Source: Cuniculiplasma sp052315315
GTDB lineage: Archaea > Thermoplasmatota > Thermoplasmata > Thermoplasmatales > Thermoplasmataceae
Reading direction: 5' to 3'
Length of the DNA: 39,864 bases
Assembly: GCA_052315315.1 (NCBI GenBank)
Contig: JBLSDE010000015.1
Location: forward strand, 1-39,864
Positions within the stretch are counted from its first letter, which is position 1; each line of letters begins with the position of its first letter. The translations under genes and the position numbers were made by a program. The notes beneath the pieces were generated by a model. The model made no database searches. It saw only the letters and a program-made list of their open reading frames with translations, and was not told where the DNA came from. This document shows, in pieces, positions 25,161 through 34,038 of the stretch.

Positions 25161-25474
25161 ACTTCAACCATCACATCCCCGTTTTCTACCTTTACGTGAT
25201 ATGATTTGAGGGGAGAGATGTCACCAGAACCTTCTGGAGGGCTTATTACACTTCCATCCGTGGGATTAAAGGTTGCAAAATGATTTGGGCATATTAACTG
25301 GTGGTCATCCATGAAACCATCAGAAAGATCGTATTCTTCGTGCGTGCACAAATATGATGTGGCGTAGAAGTTGTTGCCATCCCTGATGATCAATACCTCA
25401 GTATTTCCTGCCTTAACCTTTGCAAGGTCTCCGTCCTTCAGACTGCTCTCTTTTCCCACTTTGTACCAAGTCAT
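25157..25474 (-). CDS. Rieske-type [2Fe-2S] ferredoxin
   Basis: A 105-residue soluble Rieske ferredoxin. Cluster ligands Cys43-x-His45 ('LCTHEEYDL') and Cys62-x2-His65 ('ICPNHFATFNPTDG') have the standard 16-residue spacing. There is no signal peptide, membrane anchor or disulfide cysteines, so it resembles dioxygenase/NirD-type ferredoxins rather than the bc1 subunit. It is first in an operon with fused EtfBA (ATGA overlap), a position taken by the 4Fe-4S ferredoxin FixX in fix operons. The promoter has an 11-bp inverted repeat around its TATA box and faces a SufR-like Fe-S regulator gene. Confidence 0.93.
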   Translation of the reverse strand: MTWYKVGKESSLKDGDLAKVKAGNTEVLIIRDGNNFYATSYLCTHEEYDLSDGFMDDHQLICPNHFATFNPTDGSVISPPEGSGDISPLKSYHVKVENGDVMVEV

Positions 25475-25479
25475 AGTTG

Positions 25480-25512
25480 TTCAATAATTCCAAGGTATTT
25501 AGAATTATTGAA
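25480..25512 (-). promoter_or_regulatory. Rieske-etfBA promoter: 11-bp inverted repeat around the TATA box
   Basis: TTCAATAATTC (25480-25490) and GAATTATTGAA (25502-25512) are perfect inverted arms separated by 11 bp. The separator holds the minus-strand CTAAATAC, about 24 bp before the Rieske ATG (25474), the expected TATA position for a leaderless transcript. Repressor binding to the arms would exclude TBP. The divergent SufR-like protein is the natural candidate. Confidence 0.65.
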
Positions 25513-25524
25513 GTTTAAATGTGA

Positions 25525-25534
25525 TGTGATCACA
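25525..25534. promoter_or_regulatory. TGTGATCACA palindrome between Rieske and SufR-like genes
   Basis: A perfect 10-bp palindrome lies between the inverted repeat of the Rieske promoter and the TATA-like AATAAAG (25553-25559) of the regulator gene. It could be a second binding site controlling the regulator itself. Ten-base palindromes do occur by chance. Confidence 0.35.
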
Positions 25535-25576
25535 AGGGAATGAAAAGGATTAATAAAGTTTATAATATGGAGTTAC

Positions 25577-26212
25577 GTGGATGAATCTGGAAGAACCAAC
25601 AGATCAAGCCTCAAAGTCATTGAAGGAATCAAGAAAATAGGAAATCCTTCCCTTTCAGAGCTTTCAAAGGAGCTTGGAATATCAAAAACCGCCGTACTTA
25701 AGCATATATATTCACTGGAAAGACAGGGATATGTACAGAGGACATATGTTACCACTGGGAGAGGAAGACCAATTTGTAGAATTTCTATAACTGAAAATGC
25801 AGCCAGTGAACTTCAGAACATTTATCAGCAAATTGCACAGGAGGCTCTATCTTACATAGAAGAGAATTTCGGATGTTCAATCATAAACAGGATCATGGAA
25901 ATGAGAAATGATAAACTCATTACAAAATATAAGAATACCCTGAATCAGTTGGATTATGGAGAAATGGTGAAGAAGCTTGCTGAGATAAGGGACAGGGAAG
26001 GATACATAGCTGAAAGCGACCATATAAGCGAGGGCATTTACCAGTTGAAGGAGTATAATTGTCCACTCATAAAAATAGCTGAAAAATACAGAACAGCCTG
26101 TGAATATGAAAGAAAATTTTTCGAGGATTTGCTTGGAATGGAAGTTTCCATAGTAAAGACAGTCTTTGACGATGTTCACGGATGTACATTTCTCATAAAG
26201 GAAAAGTACTGA
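25577..26212 (+). CDS. SufR-like iron-sulfur transcriptional regulator
   Basis: A 211-residue regulator with an N-terminal winged helix ('SLSELSKELGISKTAVLKHIYSLERQGYVQR') and a C-terminal sensor domain. Cys162, Cys175 and Cys203 are spaced C-x12-C-x27-C, exactly the spacing of the [4Fe-4S] ligands of cyanobacterial SufR (Cys164/177/205), inside the matching 'EYNCP..IAEKY' context. SufR represses Fe-S assembly genes when its cluster is intact. Here the gene is divergent from a Rieske/ETF operon rather than suf genes. The GTG start fits a leaderless transcript from TTAATAAAG near 25552. Target is inferred from position and from the inverted repeat. Confidence 0.9.
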   Translation: MDESGRTNRSSLKVIEGIKKIGNPSLSELSKELGISKTAVLKHIYSLERQGYVQRTYVTTGRGRPICRISITENAASELQNIYQQIAQEALSYIEENFGCSIINRIMEMRNDKLITKYKNTLNQLDYGEMVKKLAEIRDREGYIAESDHISEGIYQLKEYNCPLIKIAEKYRTACEYERKFFEDLLGMEVSIVKTVFDDVHGCTFLIKEKY

Positions 26213-26283
26213 TATATTAAAAGGAATAGACTTGGAATAGATTTTCATGGAATGTTATAAATTTGATTCAGTGATAACCATAC

Positions 26284-27156
26284 ATGGATGCCCAGGAAAA
26301 AAACAAGATCCTAGAGGCTGGAAAACTTGGAAGGATGGCTTTGGAATATGCCCAAACCCTCATAGAACCAGGAGCCCTATTTCTGGATGTTGCCGAGAAA
26401 ACTGAAAATTACATAATTGAAAATGGAGGAAAACCCTCATTCCCGCTTAATCTTTCAATTAACAATGAAGCGGCTCATTATACACCTGCGCCTAATGACA
26501 AAAAAACATTCAAAACAGGTGATCTCGTTAAGGTGGACATAGGGGCTCAGGTGGACGGGTATATTTCAGATAATGCAGCCTCCATGGAGGTTGGGGGAAG
26601 GGGGCAGTATAGTGATCTTATAGACTGTTCAAGAGAGGCATTGAATGCAGCCTTAAAGGTGCTGAGACCGAACGTTGAGATAGGAAAAATTGGCGCTGCC
26701 ATAGGTTCAAAGATTGAATCTTTCGGTTTCAAGCCGGTTAAAAATCTTGGTGGCCACGGCATAAAAAGATACGACCTCCATTCAACCATATTCATTCCCA
26801 ATTATGACGATGGCAATGGAAGGAGAATAGAACCTGGCCAGCTGATTGCCATAGAACCCTTTGCATCCACTGGAATAGGAATGATACACAACGGACCAGG
26901 AGGAAACATTTACATATTCAGTGGAACAAAACCAAAGAAGGGAGATCCTGTAATTGAAAACTTTAACACTCTTCCCTTTGCAGAAAGATGGCTTGCCAGG
27001 GTTATGCCTGACTATAAGGACTATCTGAGAAAAAATCTCTTCATGAAGCAGATATCACATTTCTCTGTGCTGAAGGAACATAAGGGAGCCATGATCTCCC
27101 AGGCTGAACATACTATTCTTTTTGATGGGGATCAGGTTATTGTTACCACTTTATAG
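26284..27156 (+). CDS. map: Methionine aminopeptidase, type II
   Basis: A 290-residue archaeal methionine aminopeptidase with the pita-bread metal ligands Asp85, Asp96 ('VDIGAQVDGYISDNA'), His158 ('GGHGIKRYDLH'), Glu191 ('AIEPFAS') and Glu275 ('QAEHTI'). The type II insertion of about 60 residues lies between the last His and Glu. It removes the initiator methionine from nascent proteins. TTATAAATT near 26254-26262 fits a leaderless start. The last 6 bp overlap the thymidylate kinase gene on the other strand. Confidence 0.96.
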   Translation: MDAQEKNKILEAGKLGRMALEYAQTLIEPGALFLDVAEKTENYIIENGGKPSFPLNLSINNEAAHYTPAPNDKKTFKTGDLVKVDIGAQVDGYISDNAASMEVGGRGQYSDLIDCSREALNAALKVLRPNVEIGKIGAAIGSKIESFGFKPVKNLGGHGIKRYDLHSTIFIPNYDDGNGRRIEPGQLIAIEPFASTGIGMIHNGPGGNIYIFSGTKPKKGDPVIENFNTLPFAERWLARVMPDYKDYLRKNLFMKQISHFSVLKEHKGAMISQAEHTILFDGDQVIVTTL

Positions 27157-27765
27157 TTCCAGTATCTTTTTCATGGCCAATTCGAGGGTTTTTTCCATTG
27201 ATAAGTTTCCAGGTATCATAAGAAATTCCTTTGAAAACAGACCCATTTTTATTGACTCCAAGTATATCTCATAAACATTTTTCAGATAATCGGCCTTTTC
27301 AAACATCTTCAATTTCCCTGATGAATTGAATCGATCCTTGAACATTTCAGAATTGAAATCTATGAATATTGTGAGATCAGGTTGTATATGGGATATGGAA
27401 AGTGTGCTATTCATCCACTTGTAAAATGATTGGTAATCAGAAAAGAATTCTTTTAGGTACACTCCCTGATATGCCATGGTTGAGAGGGTGTATCTATCAC
27501 ATATTACTGTCCTCCTTCTCTTCAGGTTGTCTTCTATCTCCCTGTTGTGCCACAACCTATCCCGAAGAAACATAGCTGTAAGAATAAGGGATTCGTCCTT
27601 ATCCAATCTATTAAGTATATGAAGACCTTCGTCAATGTGCTCGGTGGGTTCATGAGTCAATACAACATCACGGTTCATTGAAACCAGTTTCGAAAAAATG
27701 GATTGGGAAAGTGTAGTTTTTCCTGATTTGTCTATTCCCTCCAGAACTATGAATTTGCCCTCCAT
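27151..27765 (-). CDS. tmk: Thymidylate kinase
   Basis: A kinase of about 204 residues: P-loop 'LEGIDKSGKTTLSQ', 'THEPTEHIDEG', the DRY motif in 'VICDRYTLSTMAYQG' and 'QPDLTIFIDF'. It phosphorylates dTMP to dTDP. The P-loop residue order GIDKSGKT matches the usual GxDGxGKT/S with a Lys-Ser variation. ATG 27765 begins at the normal distance before the P-loop and about 30-35 bp after a minus-strand TATA-like TAATATATAC; an upstream ATG at 27786 would be too close to that box. Confidence 0.92.
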   Translation of the reverse strand: MEGKFIVLEGIDKSGKTTLSQSIFSKLVSMNRDVVLTHEPTEHIDEGLHILNRLDKDESLILTAMFLRDRLWHNREIEDNLKRRRTVICDRYTLSTMAYQGVYLKEFFSDYQSFYKWMNSTLSISHIQPDLTIFIDFNSEMFKDRFNSSGKLKMFEKADYLKNVYEIYLESIKMGLFSKEFLMIPGNLSMEKTLELAMKKILEL

Positions 27766-27893
27766 TCTATTCCTGCCAATCTTCATTGTCTTGGTATATA
27801 TTAGATTTGGCGAAATGACCTTGAAGTCAAATCAAAAGACCAGATTAGAAAAATCTTTCAAAAATGATTTAAACAACATCTGATTATACGCAT

Positions 27894-29069
27894 ATGTCTG
27901 GTACTGGTTTTAACACAAGGGCTGTTGGTTCGGGAGAGATAAAGGATGAGGATTATGGGAACGTGGTAACACCCATTTTTGAAAATGCCACCTTCATCTA
28001 TCCAAATAATAACCCATCCAGAAAGGAAGATAAGAATACGAAGGATTCCTATATATATTCAAGGTGGGGGAATCCAACTGTAACTGCTCTGGAGGAGAAA
28101 TACGCATCACTTGAAGGGGCAACCCATTCTCTTGCATTTAGCAGTGGTATGGCTGCCATTACCACATTGATGTTATCTCTTGATATGAATAGGAAAAAGA
28201 TTCTTTCAGTCATAGACCTTTACGGTCAAACCTTAAGTTTCTTCAAGAATAAATTCACGAAAATGTCCGGGAATATGGTTGAACTTGTAACAACAGATTC
28301 ATTGAATGATATGGAAATAAGCTCAAAGGAATATGGTGCGGTATACCTTGAGAGCATCACAAATCCCTCCATAAAAGTGGCCGATATCAAAAATATTGGA
28401 AAGAAATGCAGGGAAGAGGGGGTAACACTGATCGTAGATGCAACATTTGCATCACCTTTTAATCAGAATCCTCTTGAAATGGGCTCTGACTTTGTTGTAC
28501 ATAGCGGAACAAAGTATCTAAACGGCCACTCCGATACAATGTCTGGTTTTATTGGAAGCAACAGGGATTTGACTTTACAGTTTGACATGAGAAAAAACCT
28601 GGGCGGTACAATAGACTCTTTCCAGGCTTATCTTGTTCAGAGAGGTATGAAAACTCTCGGATTAAGGATGGAAAGACACAACAAAAACGCAATGGAGATT
28701 GCAGAATTTCTGCAGGAACAATCAAATGTATTGGAGGTCTTTTATCCTGGACTTGAAGACAGTCCATATCATCAAATTGCAAAGAGGAATCTGAAGGGAT
28801 ATGGAGGAATGTTATCCTTCAGAGTAAAGGGCGGGCTTGAAGGTGCCAGGAAATTCATATTTGCCCTTAAACACATATCCCCCGCCCCAAGTCTTGGTGG
28901 TGTAGAATCACTTGTGACCTTACCCGTTGATACTTCCCACGGTTCAGTTAACCCTCAGGATAGAAAAATTATGGGAGTCACCGAAGATATGGTGAGATTG
29001 TCTGTTGGAATTGAGGATTCCGACGATCTTATTGAGGATATTTCTAGATCTCTTTCACAGATAGCTTAG
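27894..29069 (+). CDS. Cys/Met metabolism PLP enzyme (cystathionine gamma-synthase/lyase family)
   Basis: A 391-residue fold-type I PLP enzyme: 'TPIFENATFIYP', 'YSRWGNPTVTALEEK' (Tyr55, Arg57 contact the neighbouring PLP phosphate), 'FSSGMAAI', 'DLYGQT' (Tyr110), the internal aldimine Lys207 in 'HSGTKYLNGHSD', and 'PSLGGVESLV' near the C-terminus. Members act as cystathionine gamma-synthase, gamma-lyase, methionine gamma-lyase or O-acylhomoserine sulfhydrylase, which motifs alone do not separate. It is leaderless, with a TATA-like TTTAAAC about 25 bp upstream. The 3' end overlaps the convergent amino-acid permease gene by 26 bp. Confidence 0.93.
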   Translation: MSGTGFNTRAVGSGEIKDEDYGNVVTPIFENATFIYPNNNPSRKEDKNTKDSYIYSRWGNPTVTALEEKYASLEGATHSLAFSSGMAAITTLMLSLDMNRKKILSVIDLYGQTLSFFKNKFTKMSGNMVELVTTDSLNDMEISSKEYGAVYLESITNPSIKVADIKNIGKKCREEGVTLIVDATFASPFNQNPLEMGSDFVVHSGTKYLNGHSDTMSGFIGSNRDLTLQFDMRKNLGGTIDSFQAYLVQRGMKTLGLRMERHNKNAMEIAEFLQEQSNVLEVFYPGLEDSPYHQIAKRNLKGYGGMLSFRVKGGLEGARKFIFALKHISPAPSLGGVESLVTLPVDTSHGSVNPQDRKIMGVTEDMVRLSVGIEDSDDLIEDISRSLSQIA

Positions 29070-30336
29070 AATTGCCGCCATTTGACTTAACTCTATTCTC
29101 TTTTTCTATATAATAGAGGAAGAAACCAATTAATATGGTTATAGTGCCAATATAAAAGGCTTTTTCTCCAAGGGCAAACATGATCAGGGCCGAGAGTAAT
29201 ATGGAAACAATTTGAGTGATCGGATAAAGCGGTGAGGAGAATTCACCTTTCATCTTTCTCCTTCTTAGTATTACCACGGCCAGTCCGGTAAGTGAATATG
29301 AGAAGATGACACCAAAATTGGAGGCAAGTGCAATGCTCTGAACATTTCCTATAAAAAGTGATCCAACTGCAAGCACTCCCACAAGGAGAGTTGCTCTTTT
29401 TGGTGAATCTGCTTGCCTTCCCTGAATCCATTTTGGCAATAATTTATCCTGACTCATCTGAAGAAGCGTCCTGGAACCTGCAACTATCATTGATACTGTA
29501 ACTGTGAAGGTTGCTATTATGGCAACCAGATCAACAATATATTCTACAATTATAGGAGCATGAGCAAAAACCAGGGCATTGTAAAGAGGATCAGCTGTGA
29601 TTCCATACTTTGAATATGGCATGAGGGCAAGCATCCCAAAGATAATCACTATGTATAGGGTTGTGCTTATAATTAATGCAGCCAAAATGGCAAAGGGAAC
29701 GTTTTTTCGGCTATTTTCAACCTCAGGGCCAAGTGTCGCAATTGTATTGAACCCAGAATAGGCGAAGAATGCCAGTGAAGCTGCTTCAATGATGCTCTCT
29801 GGACCATCTGGTGCAATGGGCGTAAATCTTGAAAATGTCCAGTGTCCATAGAAAATTGCCACAGTAATGAAAGAAATGAGACCAATGATGGTTATGAATA
29901 CAAGAACATGCTCAACCTCTGCCACCCCGTTAATGCCTCCATAATCAAGGGCAGTGGCTATCATTATAAGAATTGCAGCCAGAATAATTATTCCGTATGA
30001 TGGAATTTTGAAGAATGACAGCATATATGAGCCAAATCCTATGCTAACTGCAGATGCCGCAATTGCATAAGATATGGCTCTGAGCCATCCAACTACGAAA
30101 CCAGCGGAATCGCCAAGGGATACTTTTGTAAATGAATAAAGACCGCCGTGAGATACGATCTTTGATGACAACTCGGCACTGTTCAGTGCTATGGTAAGAG
30201 CCAGTATGGCTGTAACTATAAAGGCAATTATGGCTCCTGGTCCTGCATCTCTTATTGTGGTTCCTGCCAGCACAAATATGCCGGCACCAATTATATTCCC
30301 AAGACCAATAAAAGTAGCCTGCCACTTATTAAGCAT
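29044..30336 (-). CDS. APC-family amino acid permease
   Basis: A 430-residue, twelve-helix transporter. The helix 1 substrate motif reads 'FIGLGNIIGAGIFVLAG', and helix 6 has 'SLAFFAYSGFNTIATLGPEVEN', both typical of APC amino-acid/polyamine carriers of the CAT/YfnA kind. It should bring amino acids in by proton coupling. The position next to the Cys/Met enzyme suggests, but does not prove, a sulfur amino acid. It is divergent from the ABC-2 exporter genes. Confidence 0.93.
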   Translation of the reverse strand: MLNKWQATFIGLGNIIGAGIFVLAGTTIRDAGPGAIIAFIVTAILALTIALNSAELSSKIVSHGGLYSFTKVSLGDSAGFVVGWLRAISYAIAASAVSIGFGSYMLSFFKIPSYGIIILAAILIMIATALDYGGINGVAEVEHVLVFITIIGLISFITVAIFYGHWTFSRFTPIAPDGPESIIEAASLAFFAYSGFNTIATLGPEVENSRKNVPFAILAALIISTTLYIVIIFGMLALMPYSKYGITADPLYNALVFAHAPIIVEYIVDLVAIIATFTVTVSMIVAGSRTLLQMSQDKLLPKWIQGRQADSPKRATLLVGVLAVGSLFIGNVQSIALASNFGVIFSYSLTGLAVVILRRRKMKGEFSSPLYPITQIVSILLSALIMFALGEKAFYIGTITILIGFFLYYIEKENRVKSNGGNSKLSVKEI

Positions 30337-30393
30337 GGAGTGGCATATTTTAATCTGGAATTAGTTTTTCTATGTATCTATTCTAAGAAAATT

Positions 30394-30412
30394 TATATCG
30401 ATTATCGATATA
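30394..30412 (+). promoter_or_regulatory. 19-bp palindrome in the ABC-2 exporter promoter
   Basis: TATATCGAT (30394-30402) and ATCGATATA (30404-30412) form perfect arms around a single T. The site overlaps the downstream side of a TATA-like ATTTATAT and ends 8 bp before ATG 30421, where a repressor would block initiation. No regulator gene is adjacent. Confidence 0.55.
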
Positions 30413-30420
30413 TACCCATA

Positions 30421-31281
30421 ATGGAATCTTATGCCTCAAACCAGAATGATTTCGGTTACATGAATGACCTGAGATCAATGTACATAATAATGAAATACCA
30501 GATCAAGTTTTATCTGAAGACTAGACGATTCATTGCAATGCTAATAATTGTTGCACTTATTACATCTCTTACAGTGGGGATAGACCTATATGAAGGTGTA
30601 GCAAAGAGCACAGCTGGAATTCCAAATTCAGCAGCATTTGTTTCCGGAGGTCTTTCCGGCACCCTTGTTCTTTCCATCGGAGTTGTTGCTGCCTTTTTTG
30701 GTGGTGATGCTACAAGCATTGAAACAGGAACAAACTCGGGATATTTCATAATGACACAACCAGTGAGAAAGATTTCAATCTTAATTGGAAGATATCTTGC
30801 CGCAGTCTTACTTGCCTTTGCGCTCATACTGATTGAATATGCTGGTGTTGCAGGTTTAAGTCAGGATTTTTACGGAACAATAACTCCGAATATACTTCCA
30901 TCCATTGTTGAAGCACTCTTTCTAATAGGAGCATTCATGGCTCTTGCTTTCCTCTTCAGTTCTCTATTCAAGAACCCACTAATTGGAATTCTTTTCTCCG
31001 TAATCGTATTCGTCATTGTTTTTAACATTATATCGGTAATACTTGAAGTTACCAATATTGAACCCTGGTTTATACTCACCTATGGAAGTGATGTTGTGAC
31101 TGAAATACTAAATCCATCTGCAATTCAGCATACTTTGATCAGACATGTTCCCGGTGGAATTTCCATAACAACCTATCAACCCTATATATGGGAAGGAAAC
31201 GTAATAATGGGAGGGTATCTTATCATTTCCCTGATTTTGTCATACGTAATATTCAGGGTTAAGGAGGTGAGGCCGCAATGA
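30421..31281 (+). CDS. ABC-2 type transporter permease
   Basis: A membrane protein of about 286 residues with six hydrophobic helices and the ABC-2 layout. A cytoplasmic N-terminal helix 'IIMKYQIKFYLKTRRF' precedes helix 1, and 'ETGTNSGYFIMTQPVRKISILIGRYLA' is the coupling loop after helix 2. ATG 30421 sits about 27 bp after the TATA-like element, so the longer frame from 30340 is unlikely. The gene overlaps that of its ATPase (ATGA), and together they form an exporter, typical of drug, lipid or bacteriocin-like resistance. Substrate unknown. Confidence 0.88.
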   Translation: MESYASNQNDFGYMNDLRSMYIIMKYQIKFYLKTRRFIAMLIIVALITSLTVGIDLYEGVAKSTAGIPNSAAFVSGGLSGTLVLSIGVVAAFFGGDATSIETGTNSGYFIMTQPVRKISILIGRYLAAVLLAFALILIEYAGVAGLSQDFYGTITPNILPSIVEALFLIGAFMALAFLFSSLFKNPLIGILFSVIVFVIVFNIISVILEVTNIEPWFILTYGSDVVTEILNPSAIQHTLIRHVPGGISITTYQPYIWEGNVIMGGYLIISLILSYVIFRVKEVRPQ

Positions 31282-32207
31282 GCATCAGTATGAGCCTGGA
31301 AGTGAACGACCTTTCAAAAATTTATGGAAAATTCAAAGCTGTGGATCACATCAGTTTCCATATAGAAGGCGCGGGTGCTACTGCCTATCTTGGTCAAAAT
31401 GGAGCCGGAAAGACCACGACCTTTAAAATGATGACGGGACTCATAAAACCGAGCACAGGAAGCGTCAAAATTGGAGGTTACGACATAGTCAAAGATAGAA
31501 AGAGAATTCTTTCAGGAATTGGAGCCCTTGTGGAAACTCCGGAACCATATCCATCCCTGACGGTTGAGGAGTCCATGATGATGGTGGGTGAACTAAAGGG
31601 AATGAAGAAAAAAGATGTGGAAGATCACATTGAAAACTTTGGGAAAAAAGTGGAGATCCCTGATCCTTCCAGAAAGGTAGGCACTCTTTCAAGGGGTCAA
31701 AGGGCCAGAGTTGTATTTGCAGCTGCCTTTCTAAACAATCCATCCATCATATTTCTGGATGAACCGACAAACGGTATGGATCCGGCTGAGAGAAAAATCA
31801 TTCGTGATGTTATCCTGGAATGGAAGAAGGAACATATGATAATGCTGAGCTCCCATCTCCTTCAGGAAGTGACTGATACCTGCGAAAATATAATTTTCAT
31901 AAATCACGGAAGATTGGCTGTGCAAGATAAGACCAGAGAAATAGAGAGAAAATTCAACTCTAAAAGTGTCAGGGTTCAATTTCTGGATAAGGTTCCACTT
32001 TCAGATATGTTAAATGCAAATCTTGTCAGTGCGGAGAAAATAGAGGAGGAATCTGCAAATTCTTTCATTGTCTATTTCGATGGAGCCCTTGAAAATAAGG
32101 CACAGATACTAAATCAATGCATGAGATTGGGAAGAGTGATATCATATTCCGATTACGAGTCTTCTCTTGAAGAGGCCTTTGTAAATCTAATAAGGGAAAA
32201 CAGATAA
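31278..32207 (+). CDS. ABC-2 exporter ATP-binding protein
   Basis: A 309-residue ATPase: Walker A 'LGQNGAGKTTTFKMMTGL', Q-loop 'GALVETPEPYPSLTVEES', signature 'LSRGQRARVVFAAAFLNNP', Walker B 'IIFLDEPTNGMDP' and 'LSSHLL'. The C-terminal 90 residues form the extra alpha/beta domain common in DrrA/CcmA-like ATPases. A strong AAGGAGGTGA ribosome site (31261-31270) lies seven bases before the ATG, inside the end of the permease gene. It powers the adjacent permease. Confidence 0.95.
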   Translation: MSISMSLEVNDLSKIYGKFKAVDHISFHIEGAGATAYLGQNGAGKTTTFKMMTGLIKPSTGSVKIGGYDIVKDRKRILSGIGALVETPEPYPSLTVEESMMMVGELKGMKKKDVEDHIENFGKKVEIPDPSRKVGTLSRGQRARVVFAAAFLNNPSIIFLDEPTNGMDPAERKIIRDVILEWKKEHMIMLSSHLLQEVTDTCENIIFINHGRLAVQDKTREIERKFNSKSVRVQFLDKVPLSDMLNANLVSAEKIEEESANSFIVYFDGALENKAQILNQCMRLGRVISYSDYESSLEEAFVNLIRENR

Positions 32208-33066
32208 TTATAATCCTTATTTTTTTGGTTCGATGTTTGAAAGAATTACTTGGTCTTTACTGAAATGGCTTTTAGAAGGGAATTATTCCAATGCGTGCGT
32301 AACTTACTTATTTTATATTGAATTTTATCACCATTATCAATATTATGATCATCCATATGAAAAGTAATGGCAGAATCCATTATGGCACCCCTTGAAATGA
32401 GCTAATATTTCGTTCCTTTCATATTCCGCCATACTGTTTCAAGGTTATTTCAAATTTTCATCTCTGTTTCCATCTATTAATCTCAGAAAATTGCCAGTGA
32501 AAATCTATGATGAGAGATTGAATTTATTCCTTCACCTTCTTTAATTTTATATCTCTTTAACTCAACCGAAGTGAGGTGATGAGCCTTTGTTGATTTATAT
32601 TCCCTAAGATCTCTATAATGTATTATGGAGTGCGAAAGTTGTGCAATCACATATTGGTATAAACCATCGTTGCTTGATCATTATTAAAGGGTTTAATTCT
32701 CCCTATACTTTGAGGAAATGCGTTTTTAAATTTGAATAATCATTTTGGCTTCTTTTATTTTATGAATCATTGTAATTGGATATACCAATAGCTGAGAATA
32801 GACTTGGTAAGGGGATAAAATAGTCATAGGATAAGTATACAAAATATACGCTGGTAAGTAGGAAATAAGCAGACACATTTATGAGATTCTTTAAAAGAAA
32901 AGATTAAAAAAGATTATAATGTAACTTATGTGTTAATGCAAATATATACTGAATTATGATCATTTCCAATGGAAAGCAGGATGATTCGTCTTATTTCCAG
33001 GGTATTAGAAAAAACCGCAGGTAATGTTTATTATTTAAATTGTCATATTATTTAGTTTATTATCAA
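32208..33066. other. Long gene-free stretch at the edge of an accessory island
   Basis: No open frame of sensible composition is present on either strand. It is very A+T-rich. A degenerate repeat copy occurs at 32577-32622, matching 34896-34941. The rest looks like decayed intergenic or former mobile DNA; no other element could be identified. Confidence 0.45.
32577..32622. repeat. Degenerate dispersed repeat, copy A
   Basis: About 46 bp, starting near TGATGAGCC and ending CTATAATGTA, that matches copy B at 34896-34941 at about 40 of 46 positions in the same orientation. The shared core includes TTTGTTGATTTAT and CTATAATGTA. The two copies bracket the membrane-protein operon and the broken transposase, so they may be remnants of one mobile element or its ends. 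Confidence 0.55.
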
Positions 33067-34023
33067 TCACACAACATATATGAAAAAAGATACCAATATT
33101 AACATTATAGATGCCGTAAGCATTGACCTGTAATTAATTAATTTTGTTCTTAATTGTGCAAAGCTAAGTGTCAGAATTAAGACAAATTCTACTTCAAGTA
33201 TATCGAAAAAATAGGATGCATTACTCAAATGAGAAAATCGCAATAATACTTCAGAAACAACCGGAAATAATAGTGCAAAAAAAAGTAACGTGCTTATTAG
33301 ATACTCTTCCTCTCTATCAGGCGTAAGGAAATACTTGTGAACGATGTAATCTATATTGTATTTTGTCCTTATATTTCCCGAAATAGAATACTGAAACATG
33401 TTAGAATATGGATCATAATTCCAGTGAATTTCACTGTGACGTAAAGTCACTTCATTGTCCTGAGAATTTGAACCTTTATTATCTATAAAAAAAACCATTT
33501 CTTGATTTTTAGTTACTGCAAAGGGTGAAGGACTTTTACTAATTGTTAATCCCTCCTCAAGATTTGAAAAGATACTTATAGTCTCCTTATCATAAAAACT
33601 AATTTTATCATAGTACTGTGCTTCCTGAAATATAATGCCTCGCTTTATTTTTGATTCACTGATATAGTTCATAAACAATTTTTCTTGATGCCCAGGAGGT
33701 AATGGCTCATTTAAAATAATCCACAATAAATAAATTTCATTTGATCTAAATTGATTTATGATTTCCTCATTAATTTTCCCGTTATTTCTTTTCAATATTT
33801 CGCTTTTAGGTAGATATACAACATTTGTATTCTTTTTATCTAGTATATCTAAATCATTTCTAAAATCATCAATTTGTAGTATAATCTCATTAATTTCGTC
33901 ATTACTTCGATTTTGGAACGTTAATTCTTCTGTCACGTATTTTTTAGACTCACGTGCTGGATGGTTATAGCTAATTCGTCTTGTCAGGATTTCTAAGCCG
34001 GCAGGAAAGTAAAACAATAACAC
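33067..34023 (-). CDS. Membrane protein with large soluble N-terminal domain
   Basis: A 318-residue protein I do not recognise. The first 235 residues are polar and strand-rich ('EELTFQNRSNDEINEIILQIDD', 'LPPGHQEKLFMNYI'), with the look of an immunoglobulin-like or beta-sandwich domain. Three transmembrane helices follow (about 240-262, 269-291 and 299-318). Ile ATA codons and A+T content are higher than in neighbouring housekeeping genes. It starts 15 bp after a 62-codon Lys-rich gene and is likely cotranscribed with it. The context is an island with a dead transposase and repeats, so it may be accessory or transferred; a role in defence or surface exchange is speculation. Confidence 0.65.
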   Translation of the reverse strand: MLLFYFPAGLEILTRRISYNHPARESKKYVTEELTFQNRSNDEINEIILQIDDFRNDLDILDKKNTNVVYLPKSEILKRNNGKINEEIINQFRSNEIYLLWIILNEPLPPGHQEKLFMNYISESKIKRGIIFQEAQYYDKISFYDKETISIFSNLEEGLTISKSPSPFAVTKNQEMVFFIDNKGSNSQDNEVTLRHSEIHWNYDPYSNMFQYSISGNIRTKYNIDYIVHKYFLTPDREEEYLISTLLFFALLFPVVSEVLLRFSHLSNASYFFDILEVEFVLILTLSFAQLRTKLINYRSMLTASIMLILVSFFIYVV

Positions 34024-34038
34024 TACCCTTTATGAAAA

